The translations under genes were made by a program, and so were the position numbers. A stretch of 64,000 nt of DNA from Marinimicrobium alkaliphilum (lineage in GTDB: Bacteria; Pseudomonadota; Gammaproteobacteria; Pseudomonadales; Cellvibrionaceae): positions 1 through 64,000 of the forward strand of contig NZ_QGMQ01000011.1 of the NCBI RefSeq assembly GCF_003259155.1, in the 5' to 3' direction. A model generated the notes under the pieces. The model was not told the DNA's origin. It did not search any database and saw only the letters and a program-made list of their open reading frames with translations. Numbering within the stretch: the first letter of the stretch is position 1; the number at the start of each line of letters is the position of its first letter. This document shows positions 54,872-63,947 of the stretch, piece by piece.

Positions 54872-57253
54872 ATGACCATCACACACAACCTCGGCTTCCC
54901 CCGCATCGGCGCCGACCGCGAACTGAAAAAGGCCTTGGAGGCCTACTGGCACGGCGATATCGACCAGCAGGCGCTGCTCGACACCGGCCGACAGTTGCGG
55001 CGCCAGCACTGGTTGCGCCAGCACCAGGCCGGGCTGGACCTGATACCCACCGGCGACTTCGCCTGGTACGACCAGGTCCTGACCCTGTCCGCCACTGTGG
55101 GCAATATTCCGGCCCGCCACCGCCAGGGGGCAACAGCCGCCGACAGCACTGCCCGGGACAACTGCTGTGGCGGCACCGCCCCGAACGTCACAGAGTTCAG
55201 CAGCGAACCCTGCGCCGACATCGATCTGGACACCCTGTTCCGCGCCGCCCGGGGCCGTGCGCCCACAGGCCAGGCCACCAGCGCCAGCGAAATGACCAAA
55301 TGGTTCGATACCAACTACCACTACCTGGTGCCGGAATTTCATGCCGGGCAACACTTTGCCCTGAGCTGGACCCAGATCATCGAGGAAACCCGCGAGGCGG
55401 TTGCTCTGGGCTATCAGGCCAAACCGGTCATCATCGGCCCCCTCACCTACCTCTGGCTGGGCAAGGAGAAAGGCGCGGGCTTCGATCGCCTGGACCTGCT
55501 CGAAAATCTGTTACCCGCCTACGAGCAACTGCTCGACGCTCTCGCCCAAACCGGCGCCCAGTGGGTCCAAATCGACGAACCCATTCTGGTGCTGGACCTG
55601 CCCGACCGCTGGCGTCAGGCCTTTGAAGGGGTCTACCACCGGCTCCAACACAGCGGCATAAAAACCCTGCTGGCCACCTACTTCGGCGCCCTCGGGGACA
55701 ACCTCTCCACCGCCGTCAACCTGCCCGTGGCGGGCCTGCACGTGGACGGTGTTCGCGGCAGCGCCCAGTTGCTGCACGTCGTGGATCGCCTGCCCGGTCA
55801 CAAGGTTCTGTCCGTGGGCGCCATCAATGGCCGCAACATCTGGCGCAACGACCTGGACGCCTCCCTGGCGCAACTGCGTCCCCTGCACGAGCGCCTGGGC
55901 GAGCGCCTGTGGGTCGCTCCCTCCTGCTCTCTGCTGCACAGCCCGGTGGACCTGGAGCGGGAGCAAAAATTGCCCTCGGATATCAAACACTGGCTCGCTT
56001 TCGCGACCCAGAAAGTCGGCGAAGTGGTCGCCCTGGGCCGCCTCCTGAACGACCCGCAGGACGCCCAGGCGCAGCAGCCACTGGCCCAGAGTCGCGCCGC
56101 GGTGGTCGGACGGCGGGAATCCGCGCGCATCCACAACCCCGAAGTCAAAGCCCGCTGCGAGCGCATCACCCCGACCCTGGCGCAGCGTCAATCGCCCTTT
56201 TCTGAGCGCATCCGCCAACAGCAGGCACTGCTGCAACTGCCGCTCTACCCCACCACCACCATCGGCTCCTTTCCGCAAACGCCCGCCATTCGTCAGGCGC
56301 GACGGGGCTTTAAACAGGGGCAACTGAACGAAGCGGAATACACCCAGCGTATGCGCCAGGAAATTGCCGACGCCATTGCCCGCCAGGAACGGATCGGCCT
56401 GGACGTACTGGTGCACGGCGAGGCCGAGCGCAACGACATGGTGGAGTATTTTGGCGAACAACTGGACGGCTACGCCTTTACCCAATACGGCTGGGTGCAG
56501 AGCTACGGTTCGCGCTGCGTCAAGCCACCGATTATCTTCGGCGACGTATCGCGCCCAAAAGCCATGACCGTGAACTGGACCCGCTACGCCCAGTCCCTGA
56601 CCAAAAAACCGGTCAAGGGCATGCTTACCGGCCCCATCACCATGCTGTTCTGGTCCTTTGTGCGCGACGACCAGCCGCTGGCCGACACCGCCAACCAGAT
56701 TGCCCTGGCCTTGCGCGATGAAGTGCTGGATCTGGAAGCCGCAGGCATCAAGGTGATTCAGATCGATGAACCGGCCATCCGCGAAGGGTTGCCCCTGCGC
56801 GAACAGGAACGGGCGCACTATCTGGACTGGGCAGTCAACGCCTTTCGCTTGAGCGCCGCTGGCGTGCAGGACGAAACCCAGATCCACACCCATATGTGCT
56901 ACAGCGAGTTTAACGACATTATCGAAGCCATCGCGCAACTGGATGCCGACGTCATCACCATCGAGACCTCCCGTTCCCAGGGGGACTTGCTGGAGGCCTT
57001 CGAGAGCTTCAAGTACCCCAACCACATCGGCCCGGGCGTGTATGACATTCACTCGCCCAACGTGCCTGAGGTGGACGCCATGGTCAGCATCATGGCCCGT
57101 GCCGCCCGAGAGTTGCCGGCCGAGCACCTGTGGGTGAACCCGGACTGCGGTTTGAAAACCCGCCAGTGGCCGGAAACCGAAGCGGCGCTGGTGAATATGG
57201 TGAAGGCGGCGCAGACGTTGCGTGAGCGGGTGACAGAGGGCGTGGCTGGATAA
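54872..57253 (+). CDS. metE: Cobalamin-independent methionine synthase
   Basis: 793-aa cytosolic zinc enzyme that methylates homocysteine with 5-methyltetrahydropteroyltri-L-glutamate. Two homologous barrels; the catalytic zinc ligands are in HTHMCYSEF and NPDCGLKTR, and [20 protein letters not shown] is diagnostic. E. coli MetE is 753 aa. The extra length is largely an insertion of about 30 residues after NIPARHR containing CC and C ([10 protein letters not shown]). Divergent from metR. Confidence 0.97.
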   Translation: MTITHNLGFPRIGADRELKKALEAYWHGDIDQQALLDTGRQLRRQHWLRQHQAGLDLIPTGDFAWYDQVLTLSATVGNIPARHRQGATAADSTARDNCCGGTAPNVTEFSSEPCADIDLDTLFRAARGRAPTGQATSASEMTKWFDTNYHYLVPEFHAGQHFALSWTQIIEETREAVALGYQAKPVIIGPLTYLWLGKEKGAGFDRLDLLENLLPAYEQLLDALAQTGAQWVQIDEPILVLDLPDRWRQAFEGVYHRLQHSGIKTLLATYFGALGDNLSTAVNLPVAGLHVDGVRGSAQLLHVVDRLPGHKVLSVGAINGRNIWRNDLDASLAQLRPLHERLGERLWVAPSCSLLHSPVDLEREQKLPSDIKHWLAFATQKVGEVVALGRLLNDPQDAQAQQPLAQSRAAVVGRRESARIHNPEVKARCERITPTLAQRQSPFSERIRQQQALLQLPLYPTTTIGSFPQTPAIRQARRGFKQGQLNEAEYTQRMRQEIADAIARQERIGLDVLVHGEAERNDMVEYFGEQLDGYAFTQYGWVQSYGSRCVKPPIIFGDVSRPKAMTVNWTRYAQSLTKKPVKGMLTGPITMLFWSFVRDDQPLADTANQIALALRDEVLDLEAAGIKVIQIDEPAIREGLPLREQERAHYLDWAVNAFRLSAAGVQDETQIHTHMCYSEFNDIIEAIAQLDADVITIETSRSQGDLLEAFESFKYPNHIGPGVYDIHSPNVPEVDAMVSIMARAARELPAEHLWVNPDCGLKTRQWPETEAALVNMVKAAQTLRERVTEGVAG

Positions 57254-57290
57254 ATATTCAGTTCGATTCGGCGTCTACCTGTTTGGGGTC

Positions 57291-57401
57291 GGGTGCCTCA
57301 ATGTCGGATTACGCCTTCGGCTAATCCGACCTACTCGAACAATGGCACGCCGGATCCAGTAGGTCGGATTAGCGCAGCGTAATCCGACACCTGAGGCACC
57401 A
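57291..57401. repeat. Palindromic repeat cluster I (2 units, minimal composite)
   Basis: The simplest complete form: GGTGCCTCAATGTCGG reverse unit, linker CTCGAACAATGGCACGCCGGATCCA trimmed by family variation, forward unit ending ACACCTGAGGCACC. About 110 nt with inverted ends, between metE and the lipoprotein gene. Confidence 0.9.
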
Positions 57402-57438
57402 CCATTGAATCAAACCCACACTTGGCGCGATCTCCTTC

Positions 57439-57444
57439 TATAAT
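57439..57444 (+). promoter_or_regulatory. -10 box of the methyltransferase-like gene
   Basis: A perfect TATAAT 31 nt upstream of ATG 57476. No clear -35 at proper spacing. Confidence 0.5.
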
Positions 57445-57475
57445 AAACCTCATTACTCACATGAAGGAGCCACCC

Positions 57476-58327
57476 ATGAAAGCCATTCCCCTACTCCTGT
57501 GCACCACCGCCCTGATGATCGGTTGCGGCCCAGGCGACACCGACACGCCCCTCGAGCCGCAAGCAGAAGCCGCTGCCCCCTTCACAGCCGCAGCGCTTCA
57601 GACAATGGTCGACGGCGAGCACCGGGCGGCCGCCAACCGGGACCGGGACCGTTACCGCAACCCCGTGTCTACCCTGCAGTTCTTTGACATCCATCCCGAG
57701 CACCACGTTATCGAAATCAACCCGGGCGGTGGCTGGTACGCCGAAATCCTGGCGCCGCTACTGCATGAGCATGGGCGCTACACGGCCGCCATCATCGACC
57801 CTGACCTGCCCGACATGCCGGCCTACGTTCCGCGCCTGGCAGAGATGATCAACCAACTGCTCGCGCAGGATGAGGCGCTTTACGGTGAGGCTCACATCCA
57901 CCGGTACAACCCCGCCGAACCGGTACTGGGAGAAACCAACAGCGCCGATCGGGTGCTGACCTTTCGCAACGTCCACGGCTGGATCAACGGCGGCCAGGCG
58001 GAAGGCATGTTTGCAGCCTTTTACGACGTGCTGAAACCCGGCGGTGTGTTGGGCGTGGTCCAGCACCGGGCCGAAGACGGTGCGGATTACCGGGAGACAG
58101 CGCAGAGCGGTTACGTGCCGGAATCGGCGGTGATTGCCCTGGCGGAGGCGGCGGGATTTCGGTTGGATGAACGTAGCGATATCAACGCCAATCCCAACGA
58201 TACCCGAGACCATCCGCGCGGCGTATGGACCCTGCCACCGAGTTTGGCGTTGGGCGATGAAAATCGGGAGCGGTATATGGAAATTGGGGAGAGTGACCGG
58301 ATGACGTTGCGGTTTGTGAAGGATTAA
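57476..58327 (+). CDS. Methyltransferase-like lipoprotein
   Basis: 283 aa from ATG 57476, with AAGGAG seven nt upstream. A type II signal peptide with lipobox LMIGC (about residues 13-17) is followed by GPGDTDTPLEPQAEA, then a class I SAM-methyltransferase-like fold: motif I VIEINPGGGWYAEIL, AAIIDPDLP, DRVLTFRNVHGW and LKPGGVLGVVQHR. Predicted methyltransferases with signal peptides (COG4798-like) are known but uncharacterised; SAM is not expected in the periplasm, so the fold may have another use. Gly after Cys (position +2) suggests outer-membrane sorting. Confidence 0.82.
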   Translation: MKAIPLLLCTTALMIGCGPGDTDTPLEPQAEAAAPFTAAALQTMVDGEHRAAANRDRDRYRNPVSTLQFFDIHPEHHVIEINPGGGWYAEILAPLLHEHGRYTAAIIDPDLPDMPAYVPRLAEMINQLLAQDEALYGEAHIHRYNPAEPVLGETNSADRVLTFRNVHGWINGGQAEGMFAAFYDVLKPGGVLGVVQHRAEDGADYRETAQSGYVPESAVIALAEAAGFRLDERSDINANPNDTRDHPRGVWTLPPSLALGDENRERYMEIGESDRMTLRFVKD

Positions 58328-58353
58328 TAGTAAGCCCAACCCCTGAAGGAGTT

Positions 58354-58535
58354 GGGTGCCTCAGTGTCGGATTACGCCCTGCGGGCTAATCCGACCTACA
58401 GGAAACAGCGTACCATTGTCCGAGTAGGTCGGATTAGCGCAGCGTAATCCGACAATGAGGCACCCAAACCAGATAAAAACGCCACAGTCCTGATAGGTCG
58501 GATTAGGCGAAGCCGTAATCCGACACCGAGCCACC
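58354..58535. repeat. Palindromic repeat cluster J (3 units)
   Basis: A reverse unit (TTGGGTGCCTCAGTGTCGG), linker AGGAAACAGCGTACCATTGTCCGA, forward unit ending ACAATGAGGCACCCAA, and a further forward unit with a GGCGAAGCCG loop ending ACACCGAGCCACCC. Between the convergent methyltransferase-like gene and fliD. Confidence 0.9.
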
Positions 58536-58548
58536 CTGCCCGAATAGA

Positions 58549-60576
58549 TTAACGACGGTTCGGCGCCGTAAACGGCAACCGGTCATTCAACCCTTCAAGA
58601 AAATCGCCGGTGTTGTTGAGGCTGCGCACGATCTGCTCCATGGCCCGGAACTGGGCTTCCTGGCGGGCGCGGAAGGCTTCGCTGCGGCGCTCAAGACGCT
58701 CACGCGCGTCAGACACTTCCGTCTGCTCCCGGCGCAGATTGTTCTCACGCTCGGAAATCAAACCGGAGCTGCGCGCATAAGTATCCATCATAGTGGATAC
58801 CATGGAACCAAAACCGCGAGAAAAACTCACGTTTGCACTGGTGGCCCCCTGCGCGATCCTCAGACTAAGGCCCTCAGAGGGCGAACCTATTGCGCCACGC
58901 AGGAACTGGCCAAATCCAAACGCTGCCACGCCATTAATGGTGCCCTGAACGTTCTCACCGACCGTGCCTGCGGCCGCTTCAATCCCCAGGTCCGCCATAT
59001 CGGCCCCAACACTGAGAATATCGACGCGACTGTCCTGCCCATACGTGGCCGACTCGATGTGCAGACCGCCCGTATCATTATCCACGGTGACGCTCACCCG
59101 CACGTTGGCAGCGCGAAGCGTGGCATCCGAATTAATCAGCGTCTGGATTTCTGCGGCCAGATCTTGTGCCGAGTCATAAGTACGGCCCTCGGGCAAGGTG
59201 ATGGTTTCCGCTTGCCGACCGTTAACGGCGACATCAAAACTGTAATCTTTACCGGTGGTATCCAGTGGGAAACCTTCCGCAATAGGACCTGCCAACAAAT
59301 AGCCGCGAGAAGCCTGCTGGGTGATCTCCACCTCGTAATCACCCGGCTGGGTGCGATTGCCGAAATCCTCCACCATTACCCGGGAAGAGCTGGACGACAT
59401 CTTGGGCACAAACAGATCGCGAACCTGTTCAAAGTTGTTGTTCAGCGCATTGCGGAAGCCGGTCGCCTGACCATCTTCTATAATCTCCAGCGTTCCGTCC
59501 GTCTTGGTACGAATACCAATATTCGCCAACAGGTTGAAGCTGTCCGTAATACCGGGCACTGGGCTGGCCAAGGTGCTCTGCAGGGAACGCAACAGATTGT
59601 TCGCCAGGGGATCATTGGCAAGGCTACCCTGACCGTCCTCACCCGCCTCACGATCCGTCAAAAATCGGATCTTCTCGTAAAACTCGTTATAGGTTTCAAC
59701 AAAGGCACGGATCGTTTCTTCTGCCTGCGCGCGATCTTCAGAGATGTTGATCACAATTTCTTCGGCGGGGTTTGCGTTGAAAATATCAAATTCTACACCG
59801 TCGATGACGTCACTGATGGCGTTGGTGCTGCGCGTCACCTGCAAGCCGTTAACACTGAGAATCGCATCCTGGCCCGCCTGGTTTTGGGTCATGGCCTGAT
59901 TGTCTTCATTGAAATTGAAGGCCGACAGCCCGGGCGTCGCGCCCTCGTCAGCGGTGATTTCCATTTCTTTGGTCTCGCCCGTCGGGCTGGTCAACAACAG
60001 GCTATAGCTGCCGGCTTGACCCACGATACTGGCCTGTACGCCAATACCCGCACCATTGATCGCATCGCGCAACCCGGACAGCGTGTTATTGCTGTCATCA
60101 ATCTCAATGGTGGCCCCTTCAGCATCCGGGTCCAACGTGAAACTACCCGCATCCCAGCTACCGAAGCGAATGGTCAGGGAGCCTTCGCCAATAGGCTCGC
60201 TGGTGCTGCCAAAGGCGCCAGAATTCATGGACTGGGACTGAGCCACCTGCTCGATGCGCAGTCTGTAATTCCCAGGAACGGCATTGGGCTCAAGGGCATT
60301 GACCGCAATCAGTGAGGTATCAGAAATTGACGCCTGCTTGGCGTTAAACGTATCCGGATCCGAAAGAATCGCGAGAACAGAATCCATATCATCCATGGCA
60401 CCGCGCATCATACCCAGGCCCGAAATCTGGGACTCCAGGCGCTGGTCGCGCTGATCCAGACGCCGCTCTTCCGGCGCACGCTCCAACTCAACCAGTTGAT
60501 CCACCAGACTGCGGGTATTGATGCCCGAGCCCCCGCCGATCTGATTGACAATGTCGCTTCCGATGTTGGTAGCCAT
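58549..60576 (-). CDS. fliD: Flagellar filament cap protein FliD
   Basis: 675-aa cap (HAP2) that guides flagellin polymerisation at the filament tip. N-terminal FliD domain (GGGSGINTRSLVDQLVELERAPEERR), flagellin-hook IN-type motifs (NTLSGLRDAINGAGIGVQASIV) and the C-terminal coiled coil (ISERENNLRREQTEVSDARERLERR...MEQIV). Longer than the E. coli form (468 aa), with the extra length in the middle domains. Separated from flaG by a terminator, so it needs its own promoter. Confidence 0.94.
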   Translation of the reverse strand: MATNIGSDIVNQIGGGSGINTRSLVDQLVELERAPEERRLDQRDQRLESQISGLGMMRGAMDDMDSVLAILSDPDTFNAKQASISDTSLIAVNALEPNAVPGNYRLRIEQVAQSQSMNSGAFGSTSEPIGEGSLTIRFGSWDAGSFTLDPDAEGATIEIDDSNNTLSGLRDAINGAGIGVQASIVGQAGSYSLLLTSPTGETKEMEITADEGATPGLSAFNFNEDNQAMTQNQAGQDAILSVNGLQVTRSTNAISDVIDGVEFDIFNANPAEEIVINISEDRAQAEETIRAFVETYNEFYEKIRFLTDREAGEDGQGSLANDPLANNLLRSLQSTLASPVPGITDSFNLLANIGIRTKTDGTLEIIEDGQATGFRNALNNNFEQVRDLFVPKMSSSSSRVMVEDFGNRTQPGDYEVEITQQASRGYLLAGPIAEGFPLDTTGKDYSFDVAVNGRQAETITLPEGRTYDSAQDLAAEIQTLINSDATLRAANVRVSVTVDNDTGGLHIESATYGQDSRVDILSVGADMADLGIEAAAGTVGENVQGTINGVAAFGFGQFLRGAIGSPSEGLSLRIAQGATSANVSFSRGFGSMVSTMMDTYARSSGLISERENNLRREQTEVSDARERLERRSEAFRARQEAQFRAMEQIVRSLNNTGDFLEGLNDRLPFTAPNRR

Positions 60577-60699
60577 AGATAAAACCTATTGGTGCTGATT
60601 GCGCTGTTGACGTGTGCTTATCGGATTACCCGACTCAGGGAGGTTATCGACTCCGCTACGCCAAACTTTAGTCCAGCTGCACAAATTTTACCCAATAAA

Positions 60700-60726
60700 A
60701 AAGGGTGCCCTTGTGGGGCACCCTTT
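60700..60726 (-). terminator. Terminator after flaG
   Basis: 11-bp stem (AAAGGGTGCCC with GGGCACCCTTT), followed on the minus strand by TTTTTTA. It lies 27 nt past the flaG stop and isolates fliC-flaG from fliD. Confidence 0.9.
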
Positions 60727-60752
60727 CTAAGGTTGCTAAGCTGATGAGCTCG

Positions 60753-61163
60753 CTAAGCCTGCTCACTGAAAAAGTGCACCGGCTCATTGACACGCAGATT
60801 CCGTGCCAGATTCAGGAAGACTTCGTCCGGAATTTGCCGGATCACCTCCTGAGTCTGCCGATCCAACACTCTGACAATGGTCTCGCCCGAGTCCTGGTCA
60901 ACCGTAAAGCGCAGATCCCGCTGGGTCGCCTGGATGTATTCATTCATCTGGGCAACGGCTTCGCGAAGCTGTTCCGCGAGCTGCTCTTGCTGGTTGACTT
61001 CAACCTTTTTCACTACCGGTTGTGGGGCCGAGACGGTCGGCGGCAAAACCTTGCCGCCGGCCTGTGCCGCTTGACGGGATACATCAGGTGAAGCGTCCTG
61101 ACCAGTCCGGGCCTTGTAAGCCTGGGGCTGGCCAGCACTGTGTAACATCGTGACTTCACTCAT
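60753..61163 (-). CDS. flaG: Flagellar protein FlaG
   Basis: 136 aa. Disordered N-terminal half rich in Gln, Ala and Pro, then the FlaG domain: NEYIQATQRDLRFTVDQDSGETIVRVLDRQTQEVIRQIP, split here only by normal variation. FlaG influences filament length in polar-flagellate bacteria. Located between fliC and fliD as usual; 50 nt after fliC with a strong hairpin between. Confidence 0.92.
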   Translation of the reverse strand: MSEVTMLHSAGQPQAYKARTGQDASPDVSRQAAQAGGKVLPPTVSAPQPVVKKVEVNQQEQLAEQLREAVAQMNEYIQATQRDLRFTVDQDSGETIVRVLDRQTQEVIRQIPDEVFLNLARNLRVNEPVHFFSEQA

Positions 61164-61182
61164 GTTTATACCCTCTCAAGGG

Positions 61183-61204
61183 CTCCGCCGGCGAACCGGC
61201 GGAG
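61183..61204 (-). promoter_or_regulatory. fliC-flaG intergenic hairpin with UUCG loop
   Basis: A perfect 9-bp stem, on the minus strand CTCCGCCGG-TTCG-CCGGCGGAG, directly after the fliC stop. There is no U-tract, so it is more likely an mRNA-stabilising or partial attenuation hairpin, letting flagellin mRNA outnumber flaG. Confidence 0.7.
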
Positions 61205-61213
61205 AGACTCATC

Positions 61214-62932
61214 TTACTGGAGCAGCTGCAGCACCTGCTGCGGACGGGCGTTAGCCTGGGCCAACATGGCCGAAGCCGCCTGTTGCAGCACCTGTGACCG
61301 GCTCAGTTCAGCCGTCTCGGCAGCAAAGTCGGCATCGGTGATGCGCGAGCGGGCTGCTGAGGTTTTTTCACTGATGTTCGCCAGGTTGGATACGGTGAAG
61401 TCCAGGCGGTTGTTGATCGCACCCAGGTCTGCACGGGCCTGACCGACCTGATCGATGGCGTTATCCAGAATGCCGATGGCTTTCTGAGCACCGTTAAAGG
61501 TCGAGATGTCCAGGCTAGCGACAGAGCCGATACCGTCCAGGGCGTTGCGCTCTTGCAAGCCTGTTTGGGTGCCGACATTTGTTGCATTTTCGGCAAACTT
61601 AATAGAGATCTGATCACCTGTGGCCGAGCGCAACAAGAGTTCGTTGGCGGCACTCACATTCGCTACAACACCAGTTTGGCTGGAAATATCATTGATGGAT
61701 TTCGCCAAGGCTTCAGCGTTATCGCCCACTGTGGTTGTCAGTGTGGTTTCGCCTACGGCAACGCCATTGATCAGCAAGTCACCTTCGTTGAGTGTGCCTG
61801 CCGCGCCACCAACAGCAACACCCACCAGATTGCCATTACTATCATTGCGGTCGATACCAAGATCAGCAAATCCCGCGGCAGTACCGGCGTCATTTTCGAC
61901 AGTAATCGCTCGACCCTGACCGGTCGTATCGTTCAGCACCAGTGAGAACTGAGTAGTTACTGCCGCTGTTCCGAACCCGGTGGCGTCCGAGGCGTCTGTA
62001 ACCGCAATAGTTTCAACGCCCTCTGCAGATAAAACCAAGCGGCCTCTGTTGTCCAGCGATGCCTCAATGGAAGTATCAGCGTTGATCTTGGCCACCAACT
62101 CCTCCATGCTGTTGGTACCACCAATTTGGTAAGACTGAGTGTTGTCATCGCCATCCGTAACCACAATGTCAAAGGTATCAGTACCGCGCAACACCCCGTC
62201 ACCCACGCCACTTGCTGTCGCCTGCACAATGGTCGAAGCTTCAATGCCTGTGTCTTTCAAGTCGGCATTGATGATTTTCATCGCATCGTTGACGCTACCT
62301 GCTCCAGACAAGTCACTGATATTGACATCGTTAATTACCAGTGTAGTGCCAGCACCACCAGCAAAAGCGTTCAGAGCGGCTATTCCGGTACTTTCCTCAC
62401 CCACCAAATCGCCAGTGGTTCCACCGAGCGAACGGGTATTGAAAGACTCGACAGAAACCCCGATGGTTTGACCCTGCTCGGAACCAACCTGCAACAAGGC
62501 GTTGCTCAGGCTGCCATCAAGCAGTTTCTGGCCGTTAAAGGTGGTGTCATTCGCCAGGCGGTCCAGCTCAACTTTGAGCTGCTGTACTTCGGAATCCAGA
62601 CGTTGACGGTCATCATTAGAGTAAATGCCGTTGGCGGACTGAATCGACAGCTCGCGCATACGCTGAAGGATGTTGGTCGCTTCCTGCAGAGCGCCTTCGG
62701 CTGTCTGAATCATGGAGATACCGTCGTTGGCGTTACGAATGGCCTGGTCCAGACCACGGATCTGAGAGGTCATCCGGTTGGAAATGGCGAGGCCGGCGGC
62801 GTCGTCTTTAGCCGAGTTGATACGGTTACCGGAGGACAGGCGCTCGGTGGCCTGATCCAGTGCGTTACCTGATTGCATCAGCTGACGCTGAGCGTTCAGA
62901 GAGGCTACGTTTGTGTTAATTACGAGTGACAT
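61214..62932 (-). CDS. fliC: Flagellin
   Basis: 572-aa filament subunit from ATG 62932 (AGGAGATTGACT upstream; the frame's TTG at 62938 is not used). Conserved D0/D1 ends: MSLVINTNVASLNAQRQLMQ, RLSSGNRINSAKDDAAGLAI at the N-terminus and SRITDADFAAETAELSRSQVLQQA, ANARPQQVLQLLQ at the C-terminus. The central 270 residues (about 170-440) are the variable surface domain with flagellin-IN-like repeats, larger than in compact flagellins. Preceded by a sigma-28 promoter. Confidence 0.96.
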   Translation of the reverse strand: MSLVINTNVASLNAQRQLMQSGNALDQATERLSSGNRINSAKDDAAGLAISNRMTSQIRGLDQAIRNANDGISMIQTAEGALQEATNILQRMRELSIQSANGIYSNDDRQRLDSEVQQLKVELDRLANDTTFNGQKLLDGSLSNALLQVGSEQGQTIGVSVESFNTRSLGGTTGDLVGEESTGIAALNAFAGGAGTTLVINDVNISDLSGAGSVNDAMKIINADLKDTGIEASTIVQATASGVGDGVLRGTDTFDIVVTDGDDNTQSYQIGGTNSMEELVAKINADTSIEASLDNRGRLVLSAEGVETIAVTDASDATGFGTAAVTTQFSLVLNDTTGQGRAITVENDAGTAAGFADLGIDRNDSNGNLVGVAVGGAAGTLNEGDLLINGVAVGETTLTTTVGDNAEALAKSINDISSQTGVVANVSAANELLLRSATGDQISIKFAENATNVGTQTGLQERNALDGIGSVASLDISTFNGAQKAIGILDNAIDQVGQARADLGAINNRLDFTVSNLANISEKTSAARSRITDADFAAETAELSRSQVLQQAASAMLAQANARPQQVLQLLQ

Positions 62933-63032
62933 AGTCAATCTCCTGGGTTGGTCTGGACACAGGCTTTACCAGCCGTGATACAAGTCGTTTGGTGAAGCCC
63001 GAAAACCTTGGGTATGAGGACTTCTGTATAGC

Positions 63033-63059
63033 TTTTCGACCATTCCGGAGAGAGCTTTA
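63033..63059 (-). promoter_or_regulatory. Sigma-28 (FliA) promoter of fliC
   Basis: Minus strand TAAAGCTC (63052-63059), 11-nt spacer, GTCGAAAA (63033-63040), matching the FliA consensus TAAAGTTT-N11-GCCGATAA at 11 of 16 positions with exact spacing. About 100 nt upstream of the fliC ATG. Confidence 0.82.
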
Positions 63060-63134
63060 GGTTTTTTTTTGCGATTTGGTGGTTTTTCGTGCCGTTTGGG
63101 GTTGGAAGGGGGGTTGTTTGGGGCTGCAGGGGTT

Positions 63135-63254
63135 GGGTGCCTCAGGTGTCGGATTACGCGCTTTGCGCTAATCCGACCTACAGGGAGCAGTGTGCCATTG
63201 TTTAAGTAGGTCGGATTAGCCCGCAGGGCGTAATCAGACAATGGGGTACCCAAC
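63135..63254. repeat. Palindromic repeat cluster K (2 units)
   Basis: A minimal composite: GTTGGGTGCCTCAGGTGTCGG reverse unit with a CGCTTTGCGC loop, linker GGGAGCAGTGTGCCATTGTTTAA, forward unit with one core mutation (GTAATCAGAC) ending AATGGGGTACCCAAC. Between fliT and the fliC promoter. Confidence 0.9.
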
Positions 63255-63266
63255 CCCGATAAAAGG

Positions 63267-63602
63267 CTACTTGCCGTAAGCCACCTTGGCCTTATCACCT
63301 CGAGCAAACTCCTTGAGCTGCTCGCTCAAGCGGGCTTTGCTGGTCTCCGCCAGTTCGCCCACCTGCTCATTGAGCGCCTGCAGCTCGACGATGGCCTCTC
63401 GCAGGACTTCCGCGTAGCCGTTTTTGACCACTTCCACCATGAATTCGCTGCTTTTGAGAGCCTCCAGGGATTCCTGACGCTCGGCCAGCACCTGCTCGAA
63501 GGTGGCCCAGTCGTCTTCCCGAGCAAGCGCCAGCAGTCGCCGGGACTGGTCGATGGCCTGGTAGACCGGGTTCAGGCAGGTGCTTTCATGGGGGTTGGTC
63601 AT
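63267..63602 (-). CDS. fliT: FliT-like flagellar chaperone
   Basis: 111 aa from ATG 63602 (AAGGAAA upstream; frame opens at 63623). All-helical small protein with SRRLLALAREDDWATFEQVLAERQESLEAL in short pieces typical of FliT, the export chaperone of FliD. Usually fliT follows fliD-fliS; here it lies upstream of fliC, separated by cluster K, and fliS is not seen at this locus. Identity rests on size, helical pattern and context. Confidence 0.7.
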   Translation of the reverse strand: MTNPHESTCLNPVYQAIDQSRRLLALAREDDWATFEQVLAERQESLEALKSSEFMVEVVKNGYAEVLREAIVELQALNEQVGELAETSKARLSEQLKEFARGDKAKVAYGK

Positions 63603-63636
63603 GGGGTTTCCTTTTGGCGTCACATGGTTCTGGGGT

Positions 63637-63870
63637 GGTGCCTCAGGTGTCGGATTACGCTTCGCTAATCCGACCTACTGGGACTTGGGTGGTGTTTTTG
63701 TCGGATTACGGTTGCGCCTAATCCGACCTACTGGAGACAGCGTACCATTGTTTACGTAGGTCGGATTAGCCCCGAGGAAGCAATGAGGCATCCAACCCGA
63801 AACGGCGTACCATGGTTCAAGTAGGTCGGATTAGCCCCGAAGGGGCGTAATCCGACAGTGAGGCATCGGG
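63637..63870. repeat. Palindromic repeat cluster L (4 units, one internally deleted)
   Basis: Two reverse units, linker GGAGACAGCGTACCATTGTTTAC, a forward unit that has lost its second arm (GATTAGCCCCGAGGAAGC then AATGAGGCATCC), and a complete forward unit ending ACAGTGAGGCATC. Lies between the divergent fliT and the last gene. Confidence 0.88.
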
Positions 63871-63947
63871 CCGTATAAAAAGTATATCGCCCATCCGCTG
63901 CTATAGTTTAGGACATTGCGTTTAGCTCACCCGTTCTGGAGGTTTTT

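Noticed and set aside
55511-57127. 538-residue antisense frame opposite metE
   Set aside because: No recognisable domain, overlaps a fully conserved gene and reflects GC-rich third positions.
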